Origin: JBNAGF01 sp049801055
GTDB taxonomy: Bacteria > Pseudomonadota > Alphaproteobacteria > Rhodobacterales > Rhodobacteraceae
Direction of reading: 5' to 3'
Assembly: GCF_049801055.1 (NCBI RefSeq)
Contig: NZ_JBNAGF010000003.1
Coordinates: 372,001-436,000 of the forward strand
DNA: 64,000 bases
Of the stretch, positions 44,205 through 54,115 are shown in pieces; position 1 is the first letter of the stretch; each line of letters opens with the position of its first letter. The notes below the pieces were generated by a model that searched no databases, had not been told where the DNA came from, and saw only the letters and a list, made by a program, of their open reading frames with translations. Position numbers and translations under genes: made by a program.

Positions 44205-47101
44205 TGACTGACAAGAAAACCCCCATCGAGCCCATCACCCACGAGGACGAGCGCCTGAACATCCCCACGCCGGAACTGGCGCCGATGATGGATCCCGAGG
44301 ACGCACGGCCGATCAAGGTGGCCTATGAACAGCGCAACCCGGATCTCGATCCGCAGCTGATCTGGCGCGGCAAGGATATCGACCAGGAGGCGGTGACGGT
44401 GGATGCGCCGCCGATCTACCTGCAGGAACAGGTCCACCCTAAGGCGATCATCGAGGACCTGCGCGCCGGCAACAAGCGCAACGGCGAAGGCGGAGGCGCG
44501 GACCTGTTTGATCATTTCGGGCTGACCGACGAGGACCGCGAGGCGGAGATCGAGTTTTACCGCCACCATCGCAAGTGGTCGAACCGGATGATCCTGGGCG
44601 ACGGGCTCCAGGTCATGGCGTCCCTCGCCGAGCGCGAAGGGCTGAAGGGGCAGGTGCAGGCGATCTATATCGACCCGCCCTATGGCATCAAGTTCAACTC
44701 CAACTTCCAGTGGTCCACCACCTCGCGCGATGTGAAGGACGGCAAGCTGGAGCATCTGACCCGCGAGCCCGAGCAGGTGAAGGCCTTTCGCGACACCTGG
44801 CGCGACGGCATCCATTCCTACCTGCAATACCTGCGCGACCGATTGGTCGTAGCGCGGGAACTGCTGTCCGAGAGCGGGTCATGCTTTGTTCAGATCGGGG
44901 ACGAGAATGTCCACCGTGTGCGCGCGCTGATGGATGAGGTGTTCGGTGAAGAGAATTTTGTCGCGCAAATCTCGGTGAAGAAAACGAGCGGTGCGACTTC
45001 CGATTATATGCCAGGCACCGTGGATTACATCGTCTTCTTTGCGAAGAATAAGCCGCGTTTGAAATATCGACAGCAGTATCTCGAGCGCGAACTTGGAGAT
45101 GATGGCGACAAAACCTACAGGTTCCTTGACGGTGAAGATTTTTCGAGACGCGGGTTGTCGGCCGTCGAGATCGCCGAGGTGAAGAAAACTAAAGCTCGTT
45201 TTCGTGTCTTCCGGCAGCAAACAATGACCAGTCAGTCAATCGGACGGGAAAAGGGCGAAGGCGCTGCAAGTTGGTTTGGCGTCACACTTGCAGGAAAGAC
45301 GATCAAACCGCCGGCAACTGCACGCTGGAAAACTAACGAAATCGGAATGGAGCGATTGGCGAAGTCCCGCCGTGTTGAGCCGACTGGGCGACTGATATCA
45401 TATATCCGGTTCCATGGCGATTTTCCGGTATATCCTGTCACTGATCTTTGGACAGACACACAATCCGGAAGCGCGATGGGCAAACTCTACGTCGTGCAAA
45501 CGAGCCAGAAGATCGTCCAACGCTGCCTCCTAATGACCACCGACCCGGGCGATCTCGTGCTCGATCCCACCTGTGGATCCGGCACTACCGCATCTGTGGC
45601 CGAGCAATGGGGACGGCGTTGGATCACCATCGACACCTCCCGCGTGGCCCTCGCCCTCGCCCGCGCGCGGATCATGGGCGCGAAATACCCCTGGTATCTG
45701 CTTAAGGACTCTGAGGCTGGGCAAAGGAAAGAGGCCGAGGTCACCCGCTCCGCCCCCGCCACGGCAGCGACCTACAACGACATCCGCCACGGCTTCGTCT
45801 ATCAGCGCGTGCCCCACATCACCCTGAAAAGCATCGCCAACAACACCGAGATCGACACGATCTGGGAGGCGATGCAGCCCGCCGTCGAGGCCGCCCTGTT
45901 GGACCTCAACGCAGCGCTCTCCGGCCACGCCGCGCCTTTCGAGGTCGAAACCGGCGGCCGCAAGGGCGACAAGATCGACTTCACCGCCTCGGGCGAGGTC
46001 GAATTGCCCAGCGGAGAGATGGCCCCGGCAAACGGTTTCATGGAATGGGAGGTTCCGCGCGAGGCTCGGGAGGACTGGCCCGACGCGGCGAACAAGGCTT
46101 TGGCCGCGTTCTGGGAAGCGCGCATCGCCCGCCAGAAAGAGATCGACGCCTCCATCGCCGCCAAGGCCGATTACGAGTTTCTCTATGACAAGCCCTACGA
46201 AGACAAGAAACGCGTCCGCGTCGCCGGACCGTTTACCGTCGAGAGCCTGTCACCCCACCGCACGCAAGCCGTGAACGAACATGGCGAGCTGATCGACGAG
46301 GTAGAGGCCGCGCGTGGTAAGCGGGCTGCGGATGCGACTGAGGCCGACAACTACCGCGCCTCTATCCTAGAAAACCTCAAGAAGGCGGGTGTGCAGCAGG
46401 CGGACAAGGCCGATAAGGTCGAGTTCACCTCGCTCCAGCCCTGGCCTGGCGAATGGCTGGCGGCCGAGGGGCGTTATTTGGAGGGCGACATGGAGCGCAA
46501 GGCCGGCATCATGATTGGCCCGGAATACGGCACTCTGCAACGTGCGGACATAGTCGCAGCCGCTCGGGAAGCGGTGGAGTGCGGTTTCGATGCCTTGATC
46601 ACCTGTGCCTTCAACTACGACGCTCACACGGATCGCGTCAGGATTGGGGATTTGACGATACTCAAGGCACGGATGAATCCGGATCTTCACATGGCAGGAG
46701 ATTTGAAGGCTGGGGGCGGCAACCTGTTCGTCGTGTTCGGCGAACCAGACATCGAGGTGAAGGAGGATGGCGACAAGCTACGGATAGATTTGCTTGGCGT
46801 CGACATCTTCAAACCGGCGACCGGCCAGGTGGTGTCGTCTGAACCGGACGACATCGCGTGCTGGTTCATCGACACGGACTACAACGAGGAGTCGTTCTTC
46901 GTTCGGCACGCGTATTTCCCGGGCGCGGATATTCCCTACAAGCAGCTGAAGACGACCCTGAAGGGGGAGATCGACGAGGAAGCCTGGGACAGCCTGAAAC
47001 GCACCGTGTCGCGCCCCTTCGCGCGCCCGAAGTCGGGGCGGGTGGCTGTGAAGGTAATCAATCACCTCGGGGACGAGGTGATGAAGGTGTTGGGGGTTTA
47101 G
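44204..47101 (+). CDS. Type III-like site-specific DNA methyltransferase (beta class)
   Basis: A 965-residue amino-methyltransferase. Motif IV DPPYGIKFN is near residue 157 and motif I DPTCGSGTTA near 453; this order defines the beta class used by type III Mod proteins. The region between (about 230-440) should hold the target-recognition domain. The C-terminal 400 residues are longer than in EcoP1-type Mod and include an extra mixed domain (about 780-940). A different G+C balance at about 44950-45500, within the recognition region, fits swapping of specificity. It overlaps the NYN gene by one base and is followed after 2 bp by the small basic gene. Confidence 0.92.
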   Translation: MTDKKTPIEPITHEDERLNIPTPELAPMMDPEDARPIKVAYEQRNPDLDPQLIWRGKDIDQEAVTVDAPPIYLQEQVHPKAIIEDLRAGNKRNGEGGGADLFDHFGLTDEDREAEIEFYRHHRKWSNRMILGDGLQVMASLAEREGLKGQVQAIYIDPPYGIKFNSNFQWSTTSRDVKDGKLEHLTREPEQVKAFRDTWRDGIHSYLQYLRDRLVVARELLSESGSCFVQIGDENVHRVRALMDEVFGEENFVAQISVKKTSGATSDYMPGTVDYIVFFAKNKPRLKYRQQYLERELGDDGDKTYRFLDGEDFSRRGLSAVEIAEVKKTKARFRVFRQQTMTSQSIGREKGEGAASWFGVTLAGKTIKPPATARWKTNEIGMERLAKSRRVEPTGRLISYIRFHGDFPVYPVTDLWTDTQSGSAMGKLYVVQTSQKIVQRCLLMTTDPGDLVLDPTCGSGTTASVAEQWGRRWITIDTSRVALALARARIMGAKYPWYLLKDSEAGQRKEAEVTRSAPATAATYNDIRHGFVYQRVPHITLKSIANNTEIDTIWEAMQPAVEAALLDLNAALSGHAAPFEVETGGRKGDKIDFTASGEVELPSGEMAPANGFMEWEVPREAREDWPDAANKALAAFWEARIARQKEIDASIAAKADYEFLYDKPYEDKKRVRVAGPFTVESLSPHRTQAVNEHGELIDEVEAARGKRAADATEADNYRASILENLKKAGVQQADKADKVEFTSLQPWPGEWLAAEGRYLEGDMERKAGIMIGPEYGTLQRADIVAAAREAVECGFDALITCAFNYDAHTDRVRIGDLTILKARMNPDLHMAGDLKAGGGNLFVVFGEPDIEVKEDGDKLRIDLLGVDIFKPATGQVVSSEPDDIACWFIDTDYNEESFFVRHAYFPGADIPYKQLKTTLKGEIDEEAWDSLKRTVSRPFARPKSGRVAVKVINHLGDEVMKVLGV

Positions 47102-47103
47102 TG

Positions 47104-47535
47104 ATGCCCAAAAAGCGAGGATCCTACCTTGGCGGAGGCTCGATAATAAGAGCCCATGCTATTGGCTACCGAAGGCGCGGACCGGTAATTCGCAAGGAAG
47201 GTATTTTGAAGGCCGCTGTTGAAGAATGGAAACCTGAGGGTGCGAAGTCTTGGGTCGTTTCACCAAAGGACGACGAAGAACTCGAGCGCCAAAAAAAGCG
47301 CAAACCGAAAAACAGAGGAAAACGCTATCGCAAAACTGCGAAGCAAGTCCTTAAAGAGCGCGAAGCGGAGGTGGAACGCCGGCGAGCAGCCAGGCTGGAA
47401 AAAATCGAACAAAGGCGGAATCATGATTCTGACTTTGATGCAAAATACCGCGAAAAAGTGAAAGCAGCAGAGGAAAAGCAGGCCAATCGTAAGAGGTTTG
47501 TGGTCGAAGTGCGTAGTAAGAGACGTTCCTCATGA
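47104..47535 (+). CDS. Small basic coiled-coil protein of the restriction operon
   Basis: A 143-residue, strongly basic protein (many K/R). The N-terminus MPKKRGSYLGGGSIIRAHAI is followed by a short globular part, then a long charged helix (about residues 60-130, KQVLKEREAEVERRRAARLEKIEQRR). No family is recognised. It lies 2 bp after the methyltransferase stop and overlaps the helicase start (ATGA), so it belongs to the operon. DNA or RNA binding is plausible from charge only. Confidence 0.65.
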   Translation: MPKKRGSYLGGGSIIRAHAIGYRRRGPVIRKEGILKAAVEEWKPEGAKSWVVSPKDDEELERQKKRKPKNRGKRYRKTAKQVLKEREAEVERRRAARLEKIEQRRNHDSDFDAKYREKVKAAEEKQANRKRFVVEVRSKRRSS

Positions 47536-49529
47536 CGCATCGCATTGCCGACACTTTCTACGACGCTCTCGCGAAGCTGACTCAGCAGGAACAAAAGCAG
47601 GTCAAGACAGCCGCATTCGATTTTCAAATGGATCCAAGCCTGCCCGGGCTCTCGATGCATCGGGTGGACCGCGCCCGTGATCCGAATTTCTGGACCGCGC
47701 GCGTGAACCGCGACATCCGCATGGTGATCCACAAGAAAGATGGCCAAACCCTTCTGGCCTGGGTCGGCCATCATGATTCAGCCTATCGTTGGGCCGAGAC
47801 GCGGAGGATCGAAAGCCATCCTCGCACGGGGTCGATCCAGATCGTCGAGGCGCGAGAAACCATCGAAGAGGTTGTCGTCCAACGTTACGTAGAGAAAGCC
47901 GTCGAACTGCCGCGTCCTTTGGCTGCCAAGGATGACGATACACTCTTGTCCTGGGGTGTGCCGTTAGACTGGCTCGATACCGTGCGGGATGTGACCGAGG
48001 ACACGGTGCTCGACATTGCCGGGCGGCTGCCAACTGAGGCGGCAAATGCTATCCTTTCGGCCGCTGTTGGCGAGACACCCGTGCCAGCTGTCGTGTCAGT
48101 AGAGGGGGCGGACCCGTGGACTCACCCCGACACAATGCGCAGATTCCGCGTCCTGGAGAATGTCGAGGAATTGCAGGCTGCTCTGGACGCGCCTTGGGAG
48201 AAGTGGGCCGTATTCCTGCACCCCGCGCAACAGGAATATGTGGATCGCGACTTTAATGGTCCGGCACGCGTGATTGGTTCTGCCGGAACTGGCAAAACCG
48301 TAGTTGCGCTCCACCGAGCGGCACGTTTGGCGGAAAACCCTGGCGTGAAGGTCTTGCTGACCACGTTCAACCGCAAGCTCGCGGACAACCTCCGAGAAAA
48401 AATCCCACAGGTTGCCTCGTCCGATGCGTTGGACCGCATCGTGGTCGAGGCGCTGCCGGTGCTCATCGCCCGGCTGCATCGCGAAACTTTCGGGGATAGT
48501 GAAATCGTTGATGAGACATCCTTGCGTCACTTCCTAGTCGAAGCGGCCAGTGAACAGGAGATGCAAGTTGATCCGGATTTCCTGTTCGACGAATGGTCTC
48601 TGGTCGTCGATGCATGGGACATCAGCACGCAGGAAGCCTACCGCGATTTGCCGCGCCTAGGCCGAAAAGTTCGCATGGCAGCGTCGAGGCGAGACGCTCT
48701 CTGGCAGGTATTTGAATCGGTTCGCGAGAGGCTTGTGCGGGAGTTGGTTAAAACCGAGGCACAGCTCGCCCATGAGCTTTCCGAGAGTGGAGCTCTCCCC
48801 TTTGACCATGTCCTTATTGATGAAGCGCAGGACATCTCGGTAGCAGAACTGAAGCTGCTTGGACGCCAGGTTGGAGACAAGCCGAACGGCTTGTTCTTTG
48901 CCGGCGACATTGGTCAGCGCATATTCCGTGCGCCATTCCCCTGGACAGCGGCCGGTATCGAATTGCGAGGGCGATCTCGCAGTCTAAAGGTGAACTACCG
49001 GACGTCACATCAAATCAGGTGCCAAAGTGACAGGTTGTTGCCTGAAACACTGGTCGAGGCAGACGGCAACGAAGAGTCCAGAACTGGTGTTACTTCGGTG
49101 TTCGATGGACCCGTGCCAACTTTTCGCGCATTTGAGACATCCGACGCTGAACTTGAAGCGCTGGTCGAGTGGGTGCGTGACCGGCTAACAACCGACGGCG
49201 TGCCGCCTTCTGAACTCGCAGTTTTGTTGAGAAACGAAGTTGAGGTGGAGCGCTACGCCGAGGTTTTGTCGGTAGAGAATGTGCAGATCATACTGATGCA
49301 CGACGCAAAAGGTGCCGAGTATCGTGCCGTGGCGATTGGTGGACTGAACGACGGGACACTCCCAGACGAGATGCGGTTACTAGCTGCAAAAGACGAAGCT
49401 CAATTAGACGAAGTTATGAACACCGAACGGCACCTACTGTATGTGGCCGCAACGAGGGCTCGTGATCACCTTTGGATGTCGGGTGTTGCGCCAGTCTCCG
49501 AGTTCTTGGTTGATCTCTTGGAGGAGTGA
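47532..49529 (+). CDS. UvrD-like helicase with N-terminal RelE/ParE-like domain
   Basis: A 665-residue superfamily 1 helicase. Residues about 1-95 resemble a RelE/ParE-type toxin fold (LPGLSMHRVDRARDPNFWTARVNRDIRMVIHK), a known fusion partner of such helicases. Walker A GSAGTGKTVVALHRAA is near residue 252, DEAQD near 430, LKVNYRTSHQIR near 485, and VAATRARDHLW close to the end. Its start overlaps the small basic gene, and it is the last gene of the operon begun by the restriction enzyme. It ends naturally, and an IS remnant begins right at the stop. Confidence 0.88.
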   Translation: MTHRIADTFYDALAKLTQQEQKQVKTAAFDFQMDPSLPGLSMHRVDRARDPNFWTARVNRDIRMVIHKKDGQTLLAWVGHHDSAYRWAETRRIESHPRTGSIQIVEARETIEEVVVQRYVEKAVELPRPLAAKDDDTLLSWGVPLDWLDTVRDVTEDTVLDIAGRLPTEAANAILSAAVGETPVPAVVSVEGADPWTHPDTMRRFRVLENVEELQAALDAPWEKWAVFLHPAQQEYVDRDFNGPARVIGSAGTGKTVVALHRAARLAENPGVKVLLTTFNRKLADNLREKIPQVASSDALDRIVVEALPVLIARLHRETFGDSEIVDETSLRHFLVEAASEQEMQVDPDFLFDEWSLVVDAWDISTQEAYRDLPRLGRKVRMAASRRDALWQVFESVRERLVRELVKTEAQLAHELSESGALPFDHVLIDEAQDISVAELKLLGRQVGDKPNGLFFAGDIGQRIFRAPFPWTAAGIELRGRSRSLKVNYRTSHQIRCQSDRLLPETLVEADGNEESRTGVTSVFDGPVPTFRAFETSDAELEALVEWVRDRLTTDGVPPSELAVLLRNEVEVERYAEVLSVENVQIILMHDAKGAEYRAVAIGGLNDGTLPDEMRLLAAKDEAQLDEVMNTERHLLYVAATRARDHLWMSGVAPVSEFLVDLLEE

Positions 49530-49661
49530 AAGCGCCACCTTGCGTCTGGCATCGTCCAGACTGTCGAACATCTCCTCGTTTAAGAGCTCGTCGCGCAGGC
49601 TGCCGTTGAATGACTCGATGAAGGCATTCTGCTGCGACTTGCCCGAGTCGAGTGCATTGTC
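49527..49661 (-). pseudogene. IS3-type transposase remnant
   Basis: A minus-strand stretch encodes DSGKSQQNAFIESFNGSLRD and then ELLNEEMFDSLDDARR, the last part of the DDE integrase core of IS3-family transposases, which carries the final glutamate. Both ends are missing and no inverted repeats are seen. It abuts the helicase stop, marking an old insertion or recombination joint between the two helicase genes. Confidence 0.75.
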
Positions 49662-49772
49662 CGGCATAAATGAAAATAGTAGGTGCCCAATCGTGCCTGC
49701 AATGCGTCCCACAAGGGTTCCCAAGTGTCCGACATCTGCTACACCTAGGGAAAGACTGGCAATTTGGTGCTC

Positions 49773-52679
49773 ATGAACCTCGCTTCAAAATCCTTTCTGG
49801 GGTTCCTGATTGACCCTTTCAGGCGACATCCAAGGTCCTTGACCCTGCAAGAAAATGGTATTGCAGCGCGCGGCGCTGGATCGCCCTGGATTGGATTTGA
49901 AGCTATCGCCACGCGCCCATCGGTCCGGAAGGGCCTTCTCTCGTCGTCTCTTTCGCTCGATCTTGGGGGCGACCGAAACCTGACCTTACCTGCGGTGGAG
50001 CCCTCTGCGGCCAGAACCTTCGCGGACGCGGCTACAATAGCCTGGGTGAATTTCAATCGGGCGGAGCTGGAAAAGGAGGACGCCACGGTCCGGCGAATCC
50101 TGCACGCGCTCGATGCGCTCATGGTCCCGGAGGTTTATCCTGCCGCATGCCACGTATCGCCGCTGGCGCGCGATGCTGCCGATCTGAGCAGCCGCGTGCT
50201 GTCCAAGCTGAACGCCGAGGCCGTGGGCGACAAGGTGATGTCGCGGATCGCGCCGATCATGGCGTTCGCTGCCGATCCGAATGCCGCCCGTGAAGTAGCT
50301 ATCGAGGCGTTCGTGGAAGATCAATTGCTTCGTTGGAAGGATTTCTTCGACACGGTCGAGTCCATGCCGCTGACGCCGGAACAGCGGCTGTCCGTCGTCG
50401 TCGACGAAGACGCAACGCTGGTTCTGGCCGGCGCGGGGTCGGGCAAGACCAGCGTGATCAGCGCGAAGGCCGCCTACCTCGTGAAGGCCGGGATACGAAA
50501 GCCAAGCGAGCTCCTGCTGCTAGCCTTCGCGAAGGATGCCGCAACTGAGATGTCGGAGCGGATAGAGGCCAGGTGCGGGGTCCCCGTGACAGCGCGCACC
50601 TTCCACGCATTGGCCTATGAGATCATTGGCGAAGTGGAGGGCGAGAAGCCACCCTTGGCGCCGACCGCGACCGATGACAAGGCGTTCCTGTCGCTCATCA
50701 AGGAGATCCTCCGGCACATCGTGGCGACTGCCAGCGAGATCGCACAGACCGTGATCGGCTGGTTCGCTGGTTTCTTCGACGACTTCCCGACAGAGTGGGA
50801 TTTCAAGACGAAGCACGAATGGTATGCGCAGATCGAAACCCGCAACTTGCGGACGCTGCAAGGCGAGACGGTGAACAGCTTTGAAGAGCTTCTGATCGCC
50901 AACTGGCTGTTCCGGAATGGCATCGCCTACGAATACGAGCCGAGCTACGAGCACAAGCTCCGGAAGACTGGGCGCCGCACCTACTTGCCCGATTTCCGGC
51001 TGACGGAGAGCGGCGTTTACATCGAGCACTTCGGTGTGCGTAAGAAACGCGGCAGGGACGGCGTCGAGGAATTGACCACGGCGCCTTACGTCGATCGCGA
51101 TGAATACCTCGAAAGCATGGACTGGAAACGGCAGGTCCATGCCGAGCACGAGACGGTTCTGGTGGAAACTTATAGCTGGGAGCGTGAAGAAGGCAGGCTG
51201 CTCGAAGCGCTTGCCAAAAAGCTTGAACCATACGTCACGCTGCGGCCGATCCCAGACATCGAGATTTACGATCGCGTGGCCGAGGTCGGGGTGGTGGACA
51301 GCTTTACCTCGCTGATGGGCACTTTCCTACGTCACTTCAAGAACGGTGGCTACCGGGTCGAGGACTGTTCAGACAAGGCGCAAACGCTGAAGATGGGCAA
51401 ACGCGCCGAAGCATTCCTGAAGATCTTCGGCGCCGTGTTCCGCGAGTATCAATCCCGCCTGGGTGATCGGATCGACTTCGAGGACATGGTGAACTATGCG
51501 ACCTCCCTCGTCGAAAGCGGGCGCTACCAAAGCCCATTTCGGCATATCCTCGTAGACGAGTTTCAGGACATCTCGACCGGACGGGCGAAGTTGATCCAGG
51601 CCCTCAAGCGCCAGCATTCCGATGCCAAGGTGTTTGCCGTCGGCGACGACTGGCAGTCGATATACCGCTTCGCCGGGTCGGACATCCACATCATGCGCAA
51701 CTTCGGCGCTGAATTCGGTGGCACCTATGCAGGAGCTACTGATGTCCATCGGACCGTCGACCTCGGCCGGACCTTCCGATCCGTCGACAAGATTGCCCTG
51801 GCGGCCCGTCGCTTCGTTCTGCGAAATCCGGCACAGATCACCAAGACGGTGGTCCCCGCAGGCGAGACGGACGAGCCGTCGATTAGGATCGCCTGGAGGC
51901 GCCGCGACACCGGGGAGACGACCTTGAATGACACCGTGGCCGCTCTTGCCACTACTGAAGGCAAGGGGGGCGGGAAACCGTCCATCCTGATCCTGGGGAG
52001 ATACCGTTTCCTGAGGCCCGATGTCGGGCGGCTTCAGCGCCAGAATCCCGAGGCGACGATCACCTTCAAGACCATCCATGCATCGAAAGGCCTTGAGGCT
52101 GATCACGTGATCATCCTTGGCGCCGACAACGCCAAGATGGGTTTCCCGTCGATGATCGTCGACGACCCTCTGCTTAGCTTGGTATCGCCCGAGAGCGAGC
52201 CATTTCCGAATGCCGAAGAACGGCGAGTCATGTATGTCGCCGTGACCCGGGCCCGGCGGACGGTGACCATCCTTGCATCCGAATCGCGCCCCTCCGTCTT
52301 CGTTGAAGAGCTGATGAAAGAGCCCGAGTTCGGCGTGGTTGTGCCTTTGGAGGCTCAGAAGCACACCCACACCTGTCCGGGTTGCGGTGGACGTCTGCTC
52401 CACATGGCCGGCAAGGACGGTCGCGATTGGTATCGCTGCGAGCATGTGAAGCTGTGCGGCAGTCGTATGCCGGCTTGTCCCGCCTGTGGTGTTGGACTCC
52501 CGGTCCGTTCTCGGGCCAGTGGTGATCTGATTTGTAGTGATTGCGGGGTAACCCAGCCGGCTTGTCCTAGTTGCGACGCGGGATGGCTTGTCGAACGACG
52601 CGGTCGCTATGGAGCATTTCTTGGTTGTGTCCGTTTCCCAGATTGTGATGGCAAGGCCAAGCTGCAGAAAAGCGCGTGA
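49773..52679 (+). CDS. Helicase IV-like UvrD helicase with embedded nuclease and C-terminal zinc ribbons
   Basis: A 968-residue protein. The N-terminal about 90 residues fit the PH-like domain of helicase IV. Walker A AGAGSGKTSVISAKAAYL is near residue 220. An insertion at about 365-440 has SFEELLIANWLFRNGIAYEYEP and YLPDFRL-YIEHFG, a PD-(D/E)XK-type nuclease core. DEFQD lies near 594, TIHASKGLEADHVI near 768 and VAVTRARRTV near 825. The last 100 residues carry several CxxC pairs (CPGC, CPAC, CSDC, CPSC), like topoisomerase zinc ribbons. ATG 49773 is chosen; GTG 49767 and TTG 49764 are alternatives. Related helicase-nucleases occur in defence islands. Confidence 0.85.
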   Translation: MNLASKSFLGFLIDPFRRHPRSLTLQENGIAARGAGSPWIGFEAIATRPSVRKGLLSSSLSLDLGGDRNLTLPAVEPSAARTFADAATIAWVNFNRAELEKEDATVRRILHALDALMVPEVYPAACHVSPLARDAADLSSRVLSKLNAEAVGDKVMSRIAPIMAFAADPNAAREVAIEAFVEDQLLRWKDFFDTVESMPLTPEQRLSVVVDEDATLVLAGAGSGKTSVISAKAAYLVKAGIRKPSELLLLAFAKDAATEMSERIEARCGVPVTARTFHALAYEIIGEVEGEKPPLAPTATDDKAFLSLIKEILRHIVATASEIAQTVIGWFAGFFDDFPTEWDFKTKHEWYAQIETRNLRTLQGETVNSFEELLIANWLFRNGIAYEYEPSYEHKLRKTGRRTYLPDFRLTESGVYIEHFGVRKKRGRDGVEELTTAPYVDRDEYLESMDWKRQVHAEHETVLVETYSWEREEGRLLEALAKKLEPYVTLRPIPDIEIYDRVAEVGVVDSFTSLMGTFLRHFKNGGYRVEDCSDKAQTLKMGKRAEAFLKIFGAVFREYQSRLGDRIDFEDMVNYATSLVESGRYQSPFRHILVDEFQDISTGRAKLIQALKRQHSDAKVFAVGDDWQSIYRFAGSDIHIMRNFGAEFGGTYAGATDVHRTVDLGRTFRSVDKIALAARRFVLRNPAQITKTVVPAGETDEPSIRIAWRRRDTGETTLNDTVAALATTEGKGGGKPSILILGRYRFLRPDVGRLQRQNPEATITFKTIHASKGLEADHVIILGADNAKMGFPSMIVDDPLLSLVSPESEPFPNAEERRVMYVAVTRARRTVTILASESRPSVFVEELMKEPEFGVVVPLEAQKHTHTCPGCGGRLLHMAGKDGRDWYRCEHVKLCGSRMPACPACGVGLPVRSRASGDLICSDCGVTQPACPSCDAGWLVERRGRYGAFLGCVRFPDCDGKAKLQKSA

Positions 52680-52862
52680 CATGCTCAAAGAGCGGGATCC
52701 AGCCGTCATTGGTGCGATCAGCCACAACGGTCCGCAGGCAGCGCATCCCCTACATTCATAATTGCCTCGGCGAACGGTAGCTCCCCGCCCTGAAAGCTCG
52801 ATTGCTTCAGCGTCATCACGCAATCACGGCGGTCATCTCGTTAACATTCTTGCAGTCCCAAT

Positions 52863-54110
52863 TTAACTCCCAAGAAATCGCCCCCAATCCTCCATCATCT
52901 CTCGCCTTCTCTCGACCATGTCACTCCGCCTGTAGGCACGTTCAACGTCGCTGCCGACATTGTGTGCAAGAGCCAACTCGGCCATGTCGCGAGGGTAGTT
53001 CGTGCGTTCCGCCGCCCAGTCCCTAAAGCTGGAGCGCAGCCCGTGTGGAACCGCTGGCCGGCGCGAGCGAGGGTCAAGAAAGCCAGATCGTCCTTCTTTC
53101 TCCTCGGCAGCTTGGATCCTGCGCATCACGGCTGAGATCGTCATGTCGGACATCTGTCCGTTTTTTGGGGACGGGAAGACAAAAGGGCAGTCCATCAGCC
53201 GGGGTTGGCCGGCAAGCAGTTCGACTGCGGTGGCGGAAAGGGGCACACGATGCTCGCGCCCGGCCTTCATTCGATCCCCTGGAACCGTCCAGATACCGTT
53301 GGCCAGGTCGATCTCATCCCAGAGCGCGCCTCGCACTTCGCCTGATCGAGACGCGGTCAGGGTGAGGAACTCCAGCGCACGGGCCGCCATGCCTTCCCTG
53401 GTGCGCAGCACGCGGAACCAGTTCTCGATCTCGTCCAGGGCGACGGCCGGATACCTGTTCTCCTTCTGCACCTTGTTGGGGGAGGGGAGGATCTGTTGTA
53501 GGTTACCTTTCCACCGCGCCGGGTTCTCGCCCTCGCGTAGCCCCATCACCTTGGACCAGTCCAGAACCGCCTCGATGCGCTGGCGGACCCGGGAGGCGGT
53601 CTCGTTCTTCGTGGTCCAGATCGGGCGCAGAACAGCCAAGATGTCCTCAACCGCGATGGATGCGACTCCCTTGTCGCCTATCACCGGGAAGGCATAGGTG
53701 GTCAGTGTCGAGCGCCACTGTTTGATGTGCTTGGCGTTCTTTAGCTCGCCTTGCACCTTTTCCGCGTAGTAGCGTTCGAAAGCATCCTCGAAGGTGGTTC
53801 GCTGTCTCTGCTCGACAGCGAGTGCGGCACGCTCGACCTGGCGCTCCTCAACTGGGTCAATGCCAGCACTGATCTTGCGCTTCATCTCCAGTGCTCGTTC
53901 GCGCGCTTCTGCGAGGGATACCTCTGGAAAAGGGCCGAGGCCGATATGTCTTCGGTTGCGTCCAACCGTGACCCGGAATATCCATGATCTGGCCCCGGTA
54001 TCAGTAATATTCAGGCTCAGCCCGGCAGGGGTTCCACCGACCGCGTGGCGGCCTGGCTCAGACAGTCTCTTTACTTGGATCGCTTTTAGCTCTTTGGCCT
54101 GTTTTGGCAT
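52863..54110 (-). CDS. P4-type tyrosine integrase
   Basis: A 415-residue site-specific recombinase with an N-terminal DUF4102 arm-binding domain (about residues 10-90, LSLNITDTGARSWIFRVTVG), a core-binding domain (about 110-200) and a catalytic domain. The catalytic set is visible: R in TASRSGEVRGALW, HGLRSSFRDWA, H in LALAHNVG and Y in ERAYRR. It matches integrases that use tRNA 3' ends. It reads away from attR at 54266-54282, with one arm-type repeat (54116-54155) directly before its start, so it is the integrase of the 28088-54282 element. Confidence 0.95.
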   Translation of the reverse strand: MPKQAKELKAIQVKRLSEPGRHAVGGTPAGLSLNITDTGARSWIFRVTVGRNRRHIGLGPFPEVSLAEARERALEMKRKISAGIDPVEERQVERAALAVEQRQRTTFEDAFERYYAEKVQGELKNAKHIKQWRSTLTTYAFPVIGDKGVASIAVEDILAVLRPIWTTKNETASRVRQRIEAVLDWSKVMGLREGENPARWKGNLQQILPSPNKVQKENRYPAVALDEIENWFRVLRTREGMAARALEFLTLTASRSGEVRGALWDEIDLANGIWTVPGDRMKAGREHRVPLSATAVELLAGQPRLMDCPFVFPSPKNGQMSDMTISAVMRRIQAAEEKEGRSGFLDPRSRRPAVPHGLRSSFRDWAAERTNYPRDMAELALAHNVGSDVERAYRRSDMVERRREMMEDWGRFLGS

Positions 54111-54115
54111 TTCTT

